DNA of 64,000 nt from Deinococcus sp. KNUC1210 (GTDB taxonomy: Bacteria; Deinococcota; Deinococci; Deinococcales; Deinococcaceae). The position numbers and the translations under genes are program-made. Under the pieces are notes generated by a model, which searched no databases, had not been told where the DNA came from, and saw nothing but the letters and a program-made list of their open reading frames with translations. Positions 25,897-35,668 of this stretch are shown one piece after another (the stretch's first letter is position 1; every line of letters begins with the position of its first letter). The stretch is taken from the NCBI RefSeq assembly GCF_022344005.1, contig NZ_CP092192.1, positions 186,001 to 250,000 of the forward strand, in the 5' to 3' direction.

Positions 25897-28840
25897 GTGA
25901 AGCTGCATGTCCTGGGTGGACTGTCGTTCAGTGGGCCAGAAGCGCAGACACTGGCGATTCAGCTGAATGCCTGGGTCTGCGCGGTGCTGGCGGTCTCGTC
26001 GGGCCGGATGGACCGCGAGCGTCTGGCAGAACTGCTGTGGCCCGGTGTTGGCCCGGCGGCGGCGCGAAGTGCGCTGCGTCAGCGCCTGCACCGCCTGAAG
26101 CAGACACCGCTGCTGGGCAGCCTGCATCTGGGCGAACAGAACGCTGGCCTGGACCGGGGATTCGGATGTGGAGGCGTTCCGGGCCGCCTGCGCCGCTGGA
26201 GACAGTGAGGCGGCGCTGTCACATTACGGCGGTCTGCTGCTGCTGGGCGTACCATTTCCGCCGCATCAGGATTTCAGCGAGTGGCTGGAGGTCGAGCGGG
26301 CGCAGCTCCATGCAGAGTATCTGAGGATGCTGTGGCAGGCGGTACGTGAGCGCGAGGAACGCGGCGATCTAGGCGGCGCCGTGTCGCTGCTGCGGCGGGC
26401 GGTTCAGCTCAGCTCGGCGTCGGACAGCCACACCGCCGATACGCAGGCCACCGAGATTCTCTCGGAACTGCTGACGCGGCTGCTGCGGCTGAATGAACGC
26501 GCCGAGGCCCGCCTGCTGCTCAGCCGCTTCGAAACCCGGCTGCGCCAGGACTACGGTGCGCCGCTGCCACCTGCTCTGGAGGCCATCGCGGTGCAGCTTC
26601 AGGCGGTGCAGGCCCAGGGGGTAGACCGGCTCGCCGACGCCCGCCGCCTGCCTGCCTACCTCACGACCTTCGTGGGTCGCCGCCACGAACTGTACACGGC
26701 GCTGAATCTGCTGACCTCGCCCGACCCGGCCCGCCGCTGGCTGACCCTGACCGGGCCGGGCGGAATCGGCAAGACGCGGCTGGCAACCGAGGTCGCGCAG
26801 CGCTACGCCACTCAGACCGGGGAAGAGGTGCTGTTCACGGCCCTGGCCCCTCTGAGCAGCGAGCGGCAGATGGTCGAGGCGTTGCTGCTGGGCCTGGATG
26901 AACCGCTGGAAGCCCCTGCCCCACCGCAGGAACGCCTGCTGCGTGCCCTGGCAGGAAAACGGCTGCTGCTGGTGCTCGACAACTTTGAGCATCTGATGGA
27001 GGCTGCCCAGCTCGTGCCGACGATTCTGACGGCATGTTCACAGGTGCGGATTCTGATCACGTCGCGTGAACGGCTGGATTATCAGGCAGAGAGCGTGCTC
27101 AGGCTGGGCGGTCTGGACGACGAACACGGCGATGAGGTCCGCGATCCGGCAGACGCACACGCCCGCTCGGCTCGGCTGTTCGTCGAACGGGCCAGCCGCG
27201 CCGACGCTTCGTTCGATGCGTCTCGCTGGCAGTCGGCCGTGAAGCGGATTGCCCGCCGCTGCGCCGGGCTTCCGCTGGCGCTGGAACTGGCGGCGGCCTG
27301 GGTGGGGGAGACATCGCCCGATCAGCTCTCGAAGCAGCTTGATGTGACCTGGGACGTGCTGCACACCACGCTGCGCGATCTGCCGGAGCGTCACCGTTCG
27401 CTGCGGGCGGTGTTCGAGTATTCGTGGCAGGCTCTTCCGAAGCGGCTCCAGCAGTGCTACGCAAATCTGGCGGTGCTGCGTTCGCCGTTCGGAGTACAGG
27501 CGGCGGCGCAGGTGGCCGATGTCAGCGAGGCCGATCTGACGCTGCTGGAACGCCGCTCGCTGCTGACGCACTCGGCAGGTCTGTACGGCTGGCACGAGAA
27601 CCTGCGCGAGTACGCCCTGGAGCAGCTGGGTGAGCGGCTCGGCAGCCTTCAGGACCGTCATCTGCAGTACTTCGTGCAGATGGCCGAGGAAGCTGCGCCC
27701 CGGCTGCGCGGGCTGGCGCAGGTGCAGACGCTCGAATCGCTGGCAGCCCACCTGCCCGACCTCCGCAGCGCCCTCGACCATGCCTTGATCACGCGCCAGA
27801 CCGAGGCAGGTCTGCGGCTGGCCGGAGCGCTGCACTGGTTCTGGTACGTGCGCGGCCACCACGAGCAGGGGCTGGAAGCGCTGAACGCCGCGCTGTCACT
27901 GGCCCAGGACACTCCGAGCACGGCGACACCCTCCTACGCGCTGGCACTGCGGGCGTCAGGCAGTCTGTCGGTCGAACGGGGCCTGACGGCGCAGGGATTA
28001 CAGCGGTACGAGGAATCGTTGGCGGTGTATCAGGCGCTCGGTGACGTGGCTGGACAGGCGCAGGTATGGCACGGGCGCGGCGTCCTGCAACGCGACCAGG
28101 GACACTACCCGCAGGCCCGCACCGCCTTCGACACGGCGCTGCTGCTGTGGGAACGCTGCGGAGACCGGCACGGCTACGCCACCACTCTGAACGATCTGGG
28201 CATTCTGATGGCCTATCAGGAGGATGACGCGGCGGCCCGCACCTACTTCCAGGGCAGTCTGGAACTGAAACGCGAGGTGGGCGACGTGCAGGGAGTGGCC
28301 TACGCCCTGAACAACCTGTCGTCGGTGACGGACGATCTGAAGGAGCGGCTGCGACTCGACCGCGAGAGCCTGCGGATCAAGCAGGAACTGGGCGACGTGC
28401 AGGGCTGTGCAATCGGGCATACCAACTGCGGCGGAACCGCGCTGCAACTGGGGCGACCCGCCGACGCAGCGCAGCATTTCATCCAGGCACTCGGTCTGAT
28501 CCGGCACCTGGGCAAACTCAGCACACTTCCCGGCATTCTGCTGGAGGTATCGAAGCTGGCCCAGCAGCAGCAGCGTCCTGATGTAGTCCGGACGCTGACG
28601 GAGGCCGCGCTGCGTTCAGACGGACAGGCGGGCGTGCGGCTGCGGTCTCATCAGCGCACCGGCCTGGAACGGCTGGGCCTGTGGGCTGCCGAACGTCTGT
28701 CGGCGCAGGGCCAGCAGAACGTGCCCATGCATCCTGCCCACACGCTTTCAGAAGCGACGGAAGCAGCGCTGATGTTTCTGAACGGACACGCCGTCTGGCC
28801 GACCGAGACGGAGGGAAAGGCCCTGCGGACGAGTCCCTGA
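25897..28840 (+). pseudogene. AfsR-like regulator: BTAD/NB-ARC ATPase/TPR, frameshifted near the N-terminus
   Basis: About 980 residues when repaired. The GTG start gives KLHVLGGLSFSG, the usual opening of SARP/BTAD regulators, with a winged-helix (RLAELLWPGVGPAAARSALRQ). The frame fails near 26140; removing one A (CAGAACG to CAGACG) gives GEQTLAWTGDSDVEAFRAA and joins the BTAD helices (to about 260). An NB-ARC/STAND ATPase follows (Walker A GPGGIGKTRLA, Walker B LLLVLDNFEHL, GLPLALELAAAW), then tetratricopeptide repeats (e.g. ALGDVAGQAQVWHGRGVLQR). Such proteins are ATP-switched transcription activators. The target is unknown. Confidence 0.85.
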
Positions 28841-28977
28841 AACAGAGCGGCACGACTCTCCATACGTCCAGCGGGAAATGAAGCGGGAGAGACCGGCTGT
28901 GTGGTGCTGCCGATCCCTCCCGTTTTCGAAGACTGCTCAGAGAGCGTCCGAATATGTTGCCTGCCGTGAAGTCTGGC

Positions 28978-29880
28978 TCAGCGGCCCGGCGTGTTGCTGC
29001 CCAGAAGTGCGACCAGCCGGTTGATCTGCGCGGCCTGGGCACTTTCGAGGGAGGCCAGCGCTTCTTTCTGAAGGGTGCGCCACGCTTCCAGTGAGCGTTC
29101 GCGGGTGTGCATCACCGCAGCATTGATGGTGAAGTGCAGGCTGGGCGACTGCTTGAGCACCGCGCCGATGCTCTCGCTGCGGGCGCTCAGGACTGCGCCC
29201 AGAATGCCGCGCTCTTCCGCCCGGCGCTGGAGTTCACGGCGCAGCGCCCGGTCCTTGATGCGCTCCACCACTTCCCAGGCAGCGTCCTGAACCAGATTGC
29301 GGCCATCGACAGCACGGAAAACTTCCACCCACAGATCCTCGCCCTGACGCCCTGTCCGGATCGAGATACCACCGGTATGTGTGGCCCAGTGCGACTCGAA
29401 ATCGCGTGCATCTTCGACCAGCACCCGTACCTGCCGTGTGCCTCCTTCCAGCCGGACGCGGTGGCCTTCGGGCAACACGGCCCAGGCACTGCGTCCGTCC
29501 TCGTCCTGCGCCTGCATGGTGGCGTAGGTGGCGGCAAGCTGCTCGGGCGAATCCTGCACGCCGCCGACTCTGGCTCCATCGGCGTACAGTGCCAGTGCGC
29601 CGCCGTCTTCCTGGCGCACTTCATGGACGACGTGGCGCAGGCCCAGGCCCCAGGCTTCGTGCGCCTGTGTCAACGCGGCGCTCAGACCTGTCAGGCCCTG
29701 GCCTTCCAGCACCAGATCGGGCAACGCGGTTCTGAGCAGCGCCTGAAGCGCGGGGCGTCCATCGGGGGCAGAACCGGCGGACGACGAATCCGCAGTCGAT
29801 TTCGCGGGGGCGGCCTCTTTGGATGCCGTGTCTCTGGCGGTACTCGTGGCTTTCGGTTTGACAGTCGGTGTTGCGCTCAT
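28978..29880 (-). CDS. Hypothetical protein (300 aa)
   Basis: The ATG at 29880 is preceded by GGAGGAGATCC, which decides the start; an upstream extension to 30363 runs through transposon debris and is rejected. Residues 1-45 are Ala/Thr/Ser/Lys-rich and disordered. The rest looks soluble: an alpha/beta region (e.g. GLGLRHVVHEVRQEDGGALA, then RVRLEGGTRQVRVLVEDARDF) and a helical, charged second half (RALRRELQRRAEERGILGAV). I recognise no family. It is transcribed toward the BTAD gene. The 28841-28977 gap contains nothing definite. Confidence 0.75.
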   Translation of the reverse strand: MSATPTVKPKATSTARDTASKEAAPAKSTADSSSAGSAPDGRPALQALLRTALPDLVLEGQGLTGLSAALTQAHEAWGLGLRHVVHEVRQEDGGALALYADGARVGGVQDSPEQLAATYATMQAQDEDGRSAWAVLPEGHRVRLEGGTRQVRVLVEDARDFESHWATHTGGISIRTGRQGEDLWVEVFRAVDGRNLVQDAAWEVVERIKDRALRRELQRRAEERGILGAVLSARSESIGAVLKQSPSLHFTINAAVMHTRERSLEAWRTLQKEALASLESAQAAQINRLVALLGSNTPGR

Positions 29881-30041
29881 GGATCTCCTCCGGGGTCGGC
29901 GGCGCTCTGTGCAGAGAAAATGGGCGCTGCCGAAACTTGACCCTGAGTGTAGCGGATTATTTCTGTTGTGAACGTAACAAGTCCACACCGCCTCCGTGCC
30001 ACAGGCTTGAAGGTCGCCGCGCTGTCTTTCGGGTGTGTACG

Positions 30042-30340
30042 CTGGCGATTGGTCGCGGCATACGTTGGCGTCCATGAGCAGGCGAGGAGCAGATGCGGTG
30101 CCAAGCGTCCACACGGTTCTTCGGCACCACAGCGACCGACCGAGCACAGAAAATGCCCAGCATCTTCCGCCCGATGGATGTCCACACCAGTTCGATGGGA
30201 TGCAGTTCCAGGCCGTGTTCGTCCGGTGAAGGCCTGTGTTGTCCAGCACGATCTTTTCTTGGATATGTCGGAGCAGCCGTAGAAGGAACTGGGTAACGCC
30301 CACTGCAAAGGGCCTCAGACGCCGTGTACTGAACGAACCG
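30042..30340 (-). mobile_element. Decayed IS630-type transposase fragment, copy A
   Basis: On the minus strand, in broken frames, it encodes LLRHIQEKIVLDNTGLHRT and then ELHPIELVWTSIGRKMLG, which match the second Asp (DNxGxH) and the Glu (E-x-x-PIE-x-x-W) regions of IS630/Tc1 DDE transposases. Only the C-terminal part is left. Its DNA is clearly homologous, over its whole length, to copy B at 32431-32733 in the same orientation. Confidence 0.7.
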
Positions 30341-30533
30341 TCCGACTGCGGGAATCGGTTCAATCGCTGAGCGCGTCTTCCAGGTTGCTCGGAGCAACTA
30401 GACGTTTAGCAGCCAGACGAGAAGAAGAGGAGCGTAAACTAAGAATAACACTGCCCCTCAGCGCTTCATACACCGTTCTCTGATCGCAACTCATATTTCT
30501 TGCGTCATCTCACTGTGGTACTAGGGGTGCTCT

Positions 30534-32441
30534 ATGGTACGCCATCAACGCTCAGAGCTGGCTCATGTCAGCAGCGATCTGGTTCTTGCTCGTAGGTATG
30601 CACTGGTTCGTATTCTGCCCGTTGTTATTCTTCTTTCCATGGTTTACGCATTCTTTTATATAAGTAAGATGGGATATTATTTATATAACGCAGTAGCGCT
30701 ACTTATACTTTGTTCGATATACACTATTGCATGGGTCAATATTATAAGGAGACCCAAGAGCGAAAATCCGTATCTTGCTATCCAATACGCTAATGTAACA
30801 TTTATAATTGCAACCATATTTCCGGTTTTCTTTGTTCCGCAGTCTTATCAGGCGCTCTATCCTATCATAGGTAGTATTCTATGGATTCAATCTGTGATCG
30901 TCTATTCTATCCTAAACAGCTTTCATGAGTTTTACAAAAAATCTTCGTCAGTAATGCTGATTACTGTGAGTCTGGTTTTCGCTTTTCGGTTGCTGACATT
31001 CATCAATAATCCCCAGGGCATCGAAGTCCTTCTTCCTATCTTTCCAATCCTGGTAAGTGGATGGGCAACACTCTTCGGTATGAGCGGCTACACTGTTCAG
31101 AAAGAGGCTTATATCCAGCAGAATTCTCAGATCGAGCTTCTCGACCACCTCGCTAATACCGATATGCTGACGAATCTTCCTAATCGCAGAAGCCTATGTC
31201 GGACGATAGAAAACTATATTCTTCAGGATATAAAAGAGTTTGCTGTAGTCATCATCGACATCGATAACTTTAAAGTTGTCAACGACACACTGGGACATAC
31301 CAGCGGTGACGCTCTGATGGTCAGCTTCTCTCGTTTTCTGAGCAGATACTGTCTGGAAGACAACGTCGTTGCGCGCATCAGCGGTGATGAATTTGCTATG
31401 GCGATTCCAAACCGGAGTGTGGAGAGCACCCTCCGGCTATGTAATGAAATCCTTGACGATCTGCACCGCACGGATGCACTGGACCGTGGCGGTAAAGCTG
31501 TTTCCCGTGTGACGGCAAGCATCGGCATCGCCATGTACCCACAGGACGGAACGACCGGCACAGATCTGATAAAGCATGCTGACAGTGCTATGTATTATGT
31601 CAAAAAAAGTGGGAAAAATAACGTAGCGGTCTATGATGAATTCTCTCATTCTGTACTGGAACAGCAGCAGGACATTATTCATGAGCTTGCACTTGCTCTG
31701 GAAAAGGGCGAATTTTATTATGAAGTTCAGCCGATATACGATAACACAGGTGTCAATATTCTAAAAGCAGAACTTCTTATGAGATGGAACAATGAAAAAC
31801 TTGGCCGCATATCGCCAGCACAGTTTATTCCCCTTGCTGAAAGCTCGGGATTGATCATCGAGCTGGGCTGGTGGATCTTTCAGCAAGGCTGTCTGCTCTC
31901 TTCACAGGTGCCAGGTATCAAGATCTGCGTGAATATTTCGGGTGCCCAGCTGATCTATCCCGGATTCATGGACGGCGTGCATGAGATCCTGAACCAGTCG
32001 GCGGCAGTTCCTTCATCCATTGCTCTGGAAATCACAGAAACGTTTGTAATTCAAAATAATCAGATTGTTGCTGGTGTCATGGACGAGATCTCTGAGGCAG
32101 GACTCGATATTATCATCGATGATTTTGGCATTGGCTATTCCAATTACGACAGGCTCAAGAAACTTCCCATTGCATGCATCAAAATTGACAAGCTCTTTGT
32201 CGATAGTCTGCTGGGTTCTGCCATCGATCAGGAATATGCCAAAGAAATCATCGGTTCGCTCGTCAGACTCGGAAAGACCGGACAGTTCACCATCACGGCG
32301 GAAGGCATCGAGGTCATGTCACAGCTGGAAGACCTGCGCGAACTGGGCTGCCATTCGATCCAGGGCTATCTGCTGGCAAAGCCCATGCCGCCCGCCAAGT
32401 TCATCAAGATCGTGCAGCAATCGTATCCGGCTGGCGATTGA
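30534..32441 (+). CDS. GGDEF-EAL cyclic-di-GMP signalling protein, membrane-bound
   Basis: A 635-residue protein. Residues 25-190 hold six or so membrane helices (e.g. VRILPVVILLSMVYAFFYIS). The GGDEF domain (about 205-370) has NTDMLTNLPNRRSL, IIDIDNFKVVNDTLGH and SGDEF in place of GGDEF, without an RxxD inhibitory site. The EAL domain (about 380-625) has ELLMRW in place of EALLRW, NISGAQL, EITET, DDFGIGY, KIDKLFV, TAEGIE and QGYLLAKPM, so most metal-binding residues are kept. It is probably a phosphodiesterase or a bifunctional enzyme. AGGGG lies 7 nt before the ATG. The first two-thirds is far more AT-rich than its surroundings, and the gene sits between two IS630-type fragments; its last codons lie inside copy B. 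Confidence 0.9.
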   Translation: MVRHQRSELAHVSSDLVLARRYALVRILPVVILLSMVYAFFYISKMGYYLYNAVALLILCSIYTIAWVNIIRRPKSENPYLAIQYANVTFIIATIFPVFFVPQSYQALYPIIGSILWIQSVIVYSILNSFHEFYKKSSSVMLITVSLVFAFRLLTFINNPQGIEVLLPIFPILVSGWATLFGMSGYTVQKEAYIQQNSQIELLDHLANTDMLTNLPNRRSLCRTIENYILQDIKEFAVVIIDIDNFKVVNDTLGHTSGDALMVSFSRFLSRYCLEDNVVARISGDEFAMAIPNRSVESTLRLCNEILDDLHRTDALDRGGKAVSRVTASIGIAMYPQDGTTGTDLIKHADSAMYYVKKSGKNNVAVYDEFSHSVLEQQQDIIHELALALEKGEFYYEVQPIYDNTGVNILKAELLMRWNNEKLGRISPAQFIPLAESSGLIIELGWWIFQQGCLLSSQVPGIKICVNISGAQLIYPGFMDGVHEILNQSAAVPSSIALEITETFVIQNNQIVAGVMDEISEAGLDIIIDDFGIGYSNYDRLKKLPIACIKIDKLFVDSLLGSAIDQEYAKEIIGSLVRLGKTGQFTITAEGIEVMSQLEDLRELGCHSIQGYLLAKPMPPAKFIKIVQQSYPAGD

Positions 32442-32733
32442 ACGCGGTATACGTTGGCGTCTATGAGCTGGCGAGGTTGTCCGATGTGCCCGAGCGCCCC
32501 ACGGTTCTTCGGCCCTACAGCGACCGACCAAGCACAGCAGTTGCCCAGCATCTTCCGTTTGACGTATGCCCGCAGCAGCTCAATGGGTCCAGTTCCGAGT
32601 CGTATTCGCCCGGTGAAGGCCTGTGTTGTCCAGCACGATCACGATCTTCTCTTGGACGTGCCGCAGCAGATGCAGCAGGAACTGGGTAACGCCCCCACTG
32701 CAAAGAGCTTCAGTCGTCCGGTATCTGGACCGT
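32431..32733 (-). mobile_element. Decayed IS630-type transposase fragment, copy B
   Basis: Homologous to copy A, same orientation. On the minus strand it retains LLRHVQEKIVIVLDNTGLHR and, after a frame break, the region corresponding to the catalytic Glu. The match with copy A starts at CTGGCGATTG, which forms the last four codons and stop of the GGDEF-EAL gene. Both copies lack an intact transposase and I cannot find clean terminal inverted repeats. Confidence 0.7.
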
Positions 32734-32877
32734 GAGGCTCAAAGGAAGAAGGCTGCTCCATGCGTGGTCGCAGTAGAACGACACGAGATGTACTTTAAGA
32801 AATCTGATTTATCTTTAGAGACGGCGACTTGTAGACAGAACCCGACTTCCTTATAGCGGGCCTATACACAGACGTTT

Positions 32878-32883
32878 TATTGT
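32878..32883 (+). promoter_or_regulatory. -10 box (TATTGT) of the CorA gene
   Basis: TATTGT lies 7 nt ahead of the ATG at 32891. The preceding 32734-32877 stretch is AT-rich and shows no gene. Confidence 0.4.
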
Positions 32884-32890
32884 ATGAAGA

Positions 32891-33883
32891 ATGACAGTCC
32901 GGGCTCTGCTCTATGACGCTGATGGGCGTGATCAGCCGTTCGATATGGCGATCGGTGCGCTGCCGCCTTTGACAGATCGCCAGCTGCTATGGGTGGATGT
33001 GATCGGTGACGATCCTGGCGAACTGCGCCGGGTCAGCGACCTGTTCCAGTTTCACCGTGAATCGCTGAGAACGCTGCTGGAACCGGTGGGCCGCCCCGGC
33101 CTCGATCAGTACCAGCAGTACGTACAGCTCACGGTGACCGCCGTGGAACCGGGGCCAGCGATGAACAGCGCAGCGGCAGAGGCCATCTGGAAGCCGGTCG
33201 CGCTCGACTGTTTCTTCGGCTCCAATTTCGTGGTGACGGTCCACGCCGAACCGCTGCACTCACTCAGCGAGTTCGATCACCACATCCGTGAGGACAGCAA
33301 TCTGGGTGCGCTCGACTCTGCCGCGTTTCTTGCCTCATTGCTCGACTGGCACATCACCAGTTACTTCCGGGTGATCGAGGAATTTGAAGAGGCCGTGGAC
33401 GATCTGGATGAATCGGTGCTCCTCGATCCCAACGACCGCGAGTTCCTCCAGGAACTGGTGGCGCTGCGGCGGCGTGTGGGTCAGCTCCGGCGACTGCTGG
33501 CACCGCACCGCGAAGTGTTCTCGACGCTGGCTCACACCGACGTGCAGACCATCGGCAAGAGCGATTCGGCGGCCCACTTCCGCACGCTGTACGACCGATT
33601 CGAGCGGGCAATGGACAGCACCGAGCACGCCCGAGAGCTGATCGTCGGGTTGTTCGACCTGTACATGACGAGCACCGCCCGACAGACCAACGAAGCTGTT
33701 CAGGTGCTGACCATTATCACGGTGTCGCTGGGCATCGTGGGTGCAGTTGCTGGCCTGATGGGCGTGAATTTCACCGTCGAGTTCTTCAAATCCGGTACGC
33801 GCGGCTTTCTCGTGATGATCGCCATCATTGTGGCGCTGATCTTTCTGGCACTCCTGCTGGCCCGTCGGCGCAGATGGATCTGA
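32891..33883 (+). CDS. CorA family divalent cation transporter
   Basis: A 330-residue CorA-type channel. A cytoplasmic alpha/beta domain (1-150) is followed by long helices (EEFEEAVDDLDESVLLD) and two C-terminal membrane helices (LTIITVSLGIVGAVAGLMG and FLVMIAIIVALIFLALLLA) with a basic tail. The selectivity motif is GVN rather than the usual GMN. The family carries Mg2+, Co2+, Ni2+ or (ZntB) Zn2+ as homopentamers. The variant motif leaves the ion uncertain. Probably leaderless. Confidence 0.9.
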   Translation: MTVRALLYDADGRDQPFDMAIGALPPLTDRQLLWVDVIGDDPGELRRVSDLFQFHRESLRTLLEPVGRPGLDQYQQYVQLTVTAVEPGPAMNSAAAEAIWKPVALDCFFGSNFVVTVHAEPLHSLSEFDHHIREDSNLGALDSAAFLASLLDWHITSYFRVIEEFEEAVDDLDESVLLDPNDREFLQELVALRRRVGQLRRLLAPHREVFSTLAHTDVQTIGKSDSAAHFRTLYDRFERAMDSTEHARELIVGLFDLYMTSTARQTNEAVQVLTIITVSLGIVGAVAGLMGVNFTVEFFKSGTRGFLVMIAIIVALIFLALLLARRRRWI

Positions 33884-33890
33884 CGAGGCG

Positions 33891-34466
33891 TTACAGCCCT
33901 TTCGTTTCCTCCGGGTAGCGCTCCTGCCACAGTTTCCAGCCTTCCTCGGGAAAGGCGCGTTTGGCTTCCGGCGCAAAGAGCAGGGCTCCCTCACGTTCCA
34001 GATCGGCAAACGGATGGGGCCGCACCTCGGTCTTCTGCATCGCCGGGTGATCGTCCCAGCGGATCAGCCGCCCGGAGCCGCCCCAGGCGTCATCGGTGGC
34101 CCAGACCACGCGCCCCACGCCCAGCAGCGCCGACGCCCCGCCGCACATCAGGCAGGGTTCCAGCGAGGTATACAGCGTCAGGGTTTCCGGGTCGCTCAGG
34201 CGTTCGAGCTGAAAATACAGGTCCATCTCGGCGTGGGCCAGGCTGGCATTGCCGGGCCGCTGATCCTCGGCGTCGAAGGCTTCCCCGGTACGGTTGCGCC
34301 CCCGCCCGATGATCTCGCCCTGCGCGTTGACCATGATGGCCCCAACCGGCGAACTGCCCTTTTCGACCGAGACGCGGGCCAGCCGCAGCGTCTCAGCGAG
34401 AAACATGCGCTCCTGCGTGTCGCTGAAGCGCGGAGTCGGAGCCGCCTGGGTGTTGTCTTTCGTCAT
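33891..34466 (-). CDS. Nucleoside/nucleobase deaminase (CDA fold)
   Basis: A 191-residue zinc deaminase. HAEM (the zinc His plus the proton-shuttling Glu) and EPCLMCGG (two zinc cysteines) are present, together with VEKGSSPVGAIMV at the start of the fold. The length and sequence suggest a guanine deaminase/TadA-like nucleobase deaminase, but the substrate cannot be assigned. The ATG at 34466 follows AGAAGGAAGAGTC. It is probably coupled to the VOC gene by an ATGA overlap once a frameshift there is repaired. Convergent with corA, 8 bp apart. Confidence 0.88.
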   Translation of the reverse strand: MTKDNTQAAPTPRFSDTQERMFLAETLRLARVSVEKGSSPVGAIMVNAQGEIIGRGRNRTGEAFDAEDQRPGNASLAHAEMDLYFQLERLSDPETLTLYTSLEPCLMCGGASALLGVGRVVWATDDAWGGSGRLIRWDDHPAMQKTEVRPHPFADLEREGALLFAPEAKRAFPEEGWKLWQERYPEETKGL

Positions 34467-35373
34467 GACTCTTCCTTCTGAGCAGCTGTGGCCGCTCCGT
34501 GTCCTGCTTCGGGTGAGGGGGAGAAGGCGGTGGCAGAAAGACGAAGACGTGTCCTGCCGGGTCGCGTACGGCCAGACCGCGCCCGTGGTCGCCGTCCAGA
34601 TCGAGAAAGGGCAGGCCCTCGGCCACCACGCGCCGCCGCACATCCGGCACGTCGGCGTAGAAATGAGCCAGTGCATGTTCGCCGCCCAGCATGTCGGCCA
34701 GCCCCACCTGGGGGTCCCAGGCGTACAGCCAGCGCTGCGGTGTGCCGTTGCCGTCTTCCTCGGCACGCGGCCCCAGCGTGAACTGCGAAAAATCGCGTTC
34801 TGCCTGCTCCTTGGCGAAGGCGAAACCGTAAGCACGTGGCAGCCGGGTCTTCATGGCGGCGTAGTCGTCGAAACTGAGTGCCAGTTCGCGCAGCCCCATC
34901 ACCGGCAGGCTGTATCCGGGGCGCTGCTGTGGCTGCGGCATGAACAGCGTGCGGCGCTCGTCGTCCGGATTGATGCCGCGCAGTTCCAGCCCATGCCCAA
35001 ACGGATCGAAGAAATACAGACCCGGATCGGGGCGCTCGGGAGTGCCGAGTTCGATGCGCTGCCAGGGCAGGCCGTGAGCTTCCAGAATCGCCGTGCAGCC
35101 CTCGAAATCGGCCTCCAGGACCTGCCAGGCGTAGTGCAGATGCGCCGCTCCTCGTGCCTGGAGCGGCGCAAGTCGGGCATCATTCTGCTGACGGGTGATC
35201 GGCTGCCACAGCGTCAGGGTCTGAGAGGAATTGATGCTGAAGGTGGCTGTGCCCGCCGCCGGGTCATGGGTTTGCAGCCGCAGTCCCAGCAGGTGCGTGT
35301 AGAAGCGGATGCCGCGTTCCAGGTGATTGACCTCCAGGGTGAGTTCCGCGAGGTCGAACAGTGGCGAAACCAT
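34463..35373 (-). CDS. VOC family protein (two-domain glyoxalase/dioxygenase type), C-terminal frameshift
   Basis: Two vicinal-oxygen-chelate modules: ELTLEVNHLERGIRFYTHLL to about residue 135 (FFDPFGHGLELRG), then a second ending in VRDPAGHVFVFLPPP. They resemble catechol 2,3-dioxygenase-like enzymes; the pattern of metal His/Glu cannot be verified fully here. As given, the frame runs on to 34393, overlapping the deaminase by 74 nt with an unconvincing tail. At a run of five (G5, 34517-34521, C5 on the coding strand), one more base gives SPEAGHGAATAAQKEES and a TGA at 34465-34463, an ATGA overlap with the deaminase start. Confidence 0.82.
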
Positions 35374-35668
35374 GCCCTACCCTAAAGGAGTCGGCATAGG
35401 AATGCTCTGTGCGTAAAGACTCGCTGAAGCATGAGGATATGCCAGATAAACCACCTCGATTTAGAACTGCTGTCGAAACATCACATGGGGGCAGTGTGTT
35501 CATGTTATGAATAAATTTCTCATGAAGATGACGCTCATCTTAACCGAACCTAGAGGAGAGGTGAGAAGCTTGCAAGAACGGGTCAGATATGCTGTGCAGC
35601 ATGTTCCCTGATCTTTTCTCCGGCTGCTGTGCCGCGCCCTGGGTGCGTCCGCTTCGGGAGACGACCCA

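Noticed and set aside
28978..30363. 461-codon open frame on the minus strand
   Set aside because: Only the part from 29880 is preceded by a strong ribosome binding site. The upstream 160 codons run through the IS630-type remnant in a wrong frame.
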